DNA of 64,000 nt from Massilistercora timonensis (GTDB lineage Bacteria; Bacillota; Clostridia; Lachnospirales; Lachnospiraceae), in NCBI RefSeq assembly GCF_900312975.1, contig NZ_LT990039.1, forward strand, positions 434,001 to 498,000. Reading direction: 5' to 3'. A program made the position numbers and the translations under genes. Position 1 is the first letter of the stretch. Every line of letters begins with the position of its first letter. Shown piece after piece: positions 61,231 through 64,000 of the stretch. The notes beneath the pieces were generated by a model. The model did not search any database and was not told where the DNA came from. It worked only from the letters and a program-made list of their open reading frames with translations.

Positions 61231-61262
61231 ATTAAAAACGGTGCGGATCTCTCCACACCGTT
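61231..61262 (-). terminator. terminator of the flavodoxin-tetR operon
   Basis: AACGGTG/CACCGTT stem (61237-61243 with 61256-61262) followed on the minus strand by TTTAATTTGATTTTT. Confidence 0.75.
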
Positions 61263-61285
61263 CTGACACCTCTCTAGTTTTTTCT

Positions 61286-61909
61286 TTACACGCCCAACAG
61301 TTTCTTCGTCTCTCCATAGACGATCTCATATATCGTCTGCTCCCGATACAAAAGCCCCGCTTCATCCATGGCCCGGCGCTGCTTGTCCGTCACCACCGTA
61401 TAAGGATAGACGCCAAACAGGAAGGGGAAGAACAGATAGAGAAAATCCTGCCGCTCCTCTTCTGTCATCTCCGGGAAAAACTGTTCCAGGCAATTCCCCA
61501 CTTCCGCAAGCGCCCTGCCATAGACCACCTTGAACTCCACCAGCCGCTCAAACCGGCAGTTTTCCTCCAGGTCGTAGAGGTTCATGGAGAGGAGCTTCAG
61601 AAGCTGCTGCCGCTCCTCCAGAGAGTGGGCCAGTTCCCTGGCGAACTCATCTTTGCTCATCTTCTCATGGTCTTCCCTTGCTTTTTTCAGCCGGGCGGTC
61701 CACCGCTCATATTCCCGCTGCAGAAGGGCCAGAAAAATCTCTTCCTTGGTCTGAAAATAATTGTAGATGGAAGCCCGGGTAAGGGAGATGGCCGAACTGA
61801 TCTCCTTCATGGTGATCTCCTTAAAGCTTACGGTCTCATACAGCCTGGCGCAGCCTTCTATGATCTCCTCCCTGCGGGCGTTGGTCAATGCTTCCGATCC
61901 TTTCGGCAC
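61286..61909 (-). CDS. TetR-family transcriptional regulator
   Basis: 207 aa, GTG start with GAGGGGG upstream. N-terminal HTH (EEIIEGCARLYETVSFKEITMKEISSAISLTRASIYNYFQTKEEIFLALL) is canonical TetR. The C-terminal ligand domain has no recognised signature. It is the second gene of the flavodoxin operon, whose promoter carries two TGACACnnTGTCA palindromes, so autoregulation is likely. Confidence 0.92.
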   Translation of the reverse strand: MPKGSEALTNARREEIIEGCARLYETVSFKEITMKEISSAISLTRASIYNYFQTKEEIFLALLQREYERWTARLKKAREDHEKMSKDEFARELAHSLEERQQLLKLLSMNLYDLEENCRFERLVEFKVVYGRALAEVGNCLEQFFPEMTEEERQDFLYLFFPFLFGVYPYTVVTDKQRRAMDEAGLLYREQTIYEIVYGETKKLLGV

Positions 61910-61925
61910 AGGATCACCCCCTCGC

Positions 61926-62378
61926 TTAGATGATGTCTCCTGTTACCTTCCCGTGAAGGAGCTTTCCGGCCTTGATGTCAAGCCCTGGATACTGCTGCTG
62001 CAGGCTTCGCACTGCCGGCTCCAGACGGCTGCCCCCGGAGGTGGCGAAGACCACAATCTCTTTCCCGGTAAGGTCGTTATTCTCTATAAAGGTATTCACC
62101 GCATGAGGCGCCACAGCCCACCAGATGGGGAACCCTACGTACACTCTGTCGTAGCCGGAAAGATCCGTCTTCTCCTCTGCCAGTTCCGGCCGGGAGGCGG
62201 GATCATTCATCTCCACAGAGCTGCGGCTTTTGCTGTTGGTCCAGTCCAGATCCGCCCGGGAATACTCCCTGGCCGGCCGGATCTCGTGGAGGTCCGCTCC
62301 CACCGCCTGGGCAAGCTGCTCTGCCGCCCGCTTTGTCACACCGCTTGCAGAAAAATACGTTACCAATCGTTTCATCAT
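61926..62378 (-). CDS. flavodoxin
   Basis: 150 aa from the ATG at 62378 (GGGAGGG upstream). FMN phosphate loop TYFSASGVTKRAAEQLAQ; flavodoxin_4-type features YDRVYVGFPIWWAVAPHAVNTFIE. Probably a redox carrier or FMN-dependent reductase partner induced by the TetR ligand. 16 bp upstream of tetR. Confidence 0.88.
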   Translation of the reverse strand: MMKRLVTYFSASGVTKRAAEQLAQAVGADLHEIRPAREYSRADLDWTNSKSRSSVEMNDPASRPELAEEKTDLSGYDRVYVGFPIWWAVAPHAVNTFIENNDLTGKEIVVFATSGGSRLEPAVRSLQQQYPGLDIKAGKLLHGKVTGDII

Positions 62379-62402
62379 AAATCCCTCCCGAAAAAAATAT
62401 TC

Positions 62403-62447
62403 TGACACCGTGTCAATTTTTTACGTCCCTATTTTGACACAATGTCA
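62403..62447. promoter_or_regulatory. pair of palindromic TetR-type operators
   Basis: TGACACCGTGTCA (62403-62415) and TGACACAATGTCA (62435-62447), centres 32 bp apart (about three helical turns). The second lies in the promoter spacer and the first downstream of the start site, a repressing arrangement. Confidence 0.8.
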
Positions 62448-62459
62448 GAATAAATTCAA
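62431..62459 (-). promoter_or_regulatory. putative promoter of the flavodoxin-tetR operon
   Basis: TTGAAT (62454-62459), 17-bp spacer, CAAAAT (62431-62436) on the minus strand; the spacer is occupied by one operator. Confidence 0.55.
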
Positions 62460-62496
62460 ATACTTTTTTTACATATCTTTCCATGCCTTTTGGGCA

Positions 62497-62531
62497 TAAA
62501 AAAGTCCTCTGGCGCCGATTGCCAGAGGACT
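62497..62531 (-). terminator. terminator of the CheR-PAS gene
   Basis: 11-bp perfect stem (62503-62513 with 62521-62531) followed on the minus strand by six T. Confidence 0.85.
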
Positions 62532-62547
62532 CTCTTTTTCGTCTGCT

Positions 62548-64000
62548 CTATTTTGCTTCGGATCCCACACCCAGACTGTCGATGATGGTGATAACCAGCC
62601 CCCGGATGCTGTTTTCCGTGGTCCGGTAAGGCGCAATACGCAAGGTATAGTAGCGCCCATTCATGGCTGTCACCTCCCGGTCAATAGGTACCAGGTTCTT
62701 CAGTACGTCTTTCGCGTCTTTGATGATGTCTTCCTCCGGGAAGCTGTGGGCAAAGATCTGGAAGGAACGTCCCACATCATGCTCCATCAACTGGAACTCT
62801 CTCCCCACATATTCAGTAAATTTCCGGATATTCAGATTGCTGTCCACAAACAGGATCCCGATCATCGTGGAGGACAGGAAGTTGGACAAATCGTTAGTCA
62901 GCATCGTCAGTTCATCCAGCTTCTGCTGATACTCTGTATTCACTGTGTATAATTCTTCGTTTACCGACTGCAGCTCCTCATTGGAACTCTGAAGCTCCTC
63001 ATTTGCTGTCAGCAGTTCCTCGTTAGCTGCCTGCAGCTCTTCATTGACCGTCTCCAGTTCTCCGATGGTGGATTTCAGGTCGTTCTGTGACTCATGAAGC
63101 TCCTGCTCCAGATCTGCGATCCTTCTGGCCGCCGTAGTATCCACGTCATATTTCTCAGTCACTCCCTGCAGCTCGATCTCACGATTCTCGTTAAACAGTA
63201 CCGCGATCAGCCCGGTGTCCTCCCTGTCCCTTCCGGAAATCGGGCTGACTGTCAGATCAATGGTCCTGCGGCCGGAGACACAATCTACCGTAATGCCGGT
63301 GTAAGTAACTGCAACATGCTCAGACCTGCACCGGTTCAGCGCAGTGGATGCCACAAGACTGATATCCTTATTGACCATACTGAAGAAATTAAAGGTCGCT
63401 TTCCCCGGCGCGATAGCCAGATACTCCTGATAATCTCCAAAGAAATGGATCACCTGGTTCCCCTCGTTGACCACAACCGTCGCCGGGAGGAACTGCTCCA
63501 GGAAATGCACATATGTATTCTCCAGTGTATAATCTACTGCTTCCCGGTCCGCCGCGCTGGCAGTCCTGGGCAGGACTGTCTGTACGTTGGGAATGTGGAA
63601 AGCAGGCGGTAAAAACTCATCCACCTTTCCTTCTCCTTTGTGAACATAGATTTTCTCCAAATTGCAGACTGGCGTGAACACATTCACATATTCGCCTGCC
63701 GTCTCGCTCTTGCCAAGGAACAGATAGCCTCCGTTCTTCAGTGCGGAATGGAAAATCCCAAACAACGATCTTTGCAGTACCGGCTGGAAATAGATCATCA
63801 CATTCCGGCAGCTGATCAGATCCAGCTTGCCAAACGGCGGATCTGAAAGCATATTATGGGGAGCAAAGATGATCATCCGGCGGATCTCCTTGGAGATCAT
63901 ATACTGATCGTTTTTCTTGGTAAAAAACCGGGCCAGACGCTCGCTGGAAACATCATCCAGGATACTCTCTGTATAGATGCCCTTTCCTGCCTGTTCAATG
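62548..64000 (-). CDS. CheR methyltransferase-PAS fusion protein (5' part outside window)
   Basis: 484 residues visible; the frame is open beyond 64000. It begins within the CheR SAM-methyltransferase domain (IYTESILDDVSSERLARFF, PFGKLDLISCRNVMIYF, GGYLFLGKSE). A PAS-like region, a coiled coil with near-heptad NEELQ repeats (about residues 290-350 of the visible part) and a C-terminal PAS domain (LSSTMIGILFVDSNLNIRKFTEY) follow. Complete relatives are often CheB-CheR-PAS hybrids of about 900-1000 aa that link a chemosensory methyltransferase to other signalling; partners are not visible here. Ends in its own terminator. Confidence 0.88.
   Translation of the reverse strand, partial: IEQAGKGIYTESILDDVSSERLARFFTKKNDQYMISKEIRRMIIFAPHNMLSDPPFGKLDLISCRNVMIYFQPVLQRSLFGIFHSALKNGGYLFLGKSETAGEYVNVFTPVCNLEKIYVHKGEGKVDEFLPPAFHIPNVQTVLPRTASAADREAVDYTLENTYVHFLEQFLPATVVVNEGNQVIHFFGDYQEYLAIAPGKATFNFFSMVNKDISLVASTALNRCRSEHVAVTYTGITVDCVSGRRTIDLTVSPISGRDREDTGLIAVLFNENREIELQGVTEKYDVDTTAARRIADLEQELHESQNDLKSTIGELETVNEELQAANEELLTANEELQSSNEELQSVNEELYTVNTEYQQKLDELTMLTNDLSNFLSSTMIGILFVDSNLNIRKFTEYVGREFQLMEHDVGRSFQIFAHSFPEEDIIKDAKDVLKNLVPIDREVTAMNGRYYTLRIAPYRTTENSIRGLVITIIDSLGVGSEAK

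Noticed and set aside
1..64000. tRNA or rRNA genes
   Set aside because: No cloverleaf with GGTTCGAATCC-type T-arm or rRNA-like segment was recognised by eye; a covariance-model scan would settle it.

Overview
The window looks like chromosome of an anaerobic, GC-moderate Clostridia member, most likely Lachnospiraceae. The basis is the classic Firmicutes pyrH-frr-uppS-cdsA-dxr-rseP order, a selenocysteine-dependent glycine reductase operon, DUF5716/DUF5717-type proteins that I associate with Lachnospiraceae, a SleB-type hydrolase and a SpoIID-like protein. Nearly all genes lie on the minus strand. No rRNA, tRNA or CRISPR array was recognised. The genus is not determinable by eye.

Layout. 1-4.5 kb: a promoter-driven five-gene operon (nitrilase-fold amidase, PgdA/cyclic-imidase-like hydrolase, small unknown protein, COG0523 metallochaperone GTPase, NCS1 permease cut by the window edge), probably for uptake and hydrolysis of a cyclic nitrogen compound. 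4.6-8.6 kb: DUF5662, TraX-like, a catalytically degenerate GlgX-like protein and an orphan sugar-binding lipoprotein. 8.7-14.8 kb: DUF1292 protein, UvrD-type helicase, gltX, a degenerate Sir2-like protein and a ThrE-type exporter pair whose first subunit carries a GNAT domain. 14.9-24.0 kb: aroD, then the glycine reductase operon grdX-grdE-grdB-trxB-trxA-grdA-grdC-grdD, with in-frame UGA (Sec) codons in grdB and grdA. It is preceded by a promoter, a glycine riboswitch and an attenuator hairpin. 24.1-28.0 kb: purB and a polar amino-acid ABC transporter. 28.1-33.5 kb: a cassette of a 1108-aa repeat protein, a divergent Hsp70-like protein and a TPR protein, of unknown function. 33.6-40.7 kb: a PLP aminotransferase, a cupin, a BceRS-BceAB-type peptide sensing/detoxification module and a SleB-like hydrolase. 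40.9-48.6 kb: carAB, a lone prepilin peptidase, a transglutaminase-like protein and a SpoIID/peptidoglycan-binding protein.

48.66-55.11 kb is a mobile block: perfect 17-bp inverted repeats flanked by a perfect 27-bp target duplication enclose a dead IS1182-type transposase, a cobalamin riboswitch, the cobalt importer genes cbiMNQO (interrupted by an IS110 element between cbiQ and cbiO) and an M81-peptidase pseudogene. It sits in what was a shared palindromic terminator. 55.1-64 kb: the rseP-dxr-cdsA-uppS-frr-pyrH group, a membrane TPR-like protein, a flavodoxin-tetR operon with two palindromic operators, and the C-terminal part of a CheR-PAS protein.

The strongest leads are (i) the Hsp70-like/DUF5717/TPR cassette; (ii) a three-copy dispersed repeat made of GTACC-containing units plus a constant hairpin that always begins at the stop codon of a minus-strand gene; (iii) the IS-bounded cobalt-transport block; and (iv) glycine-riboswitch control of glycine reductase. 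Functional calls come from motif recognition only; no database search was run.
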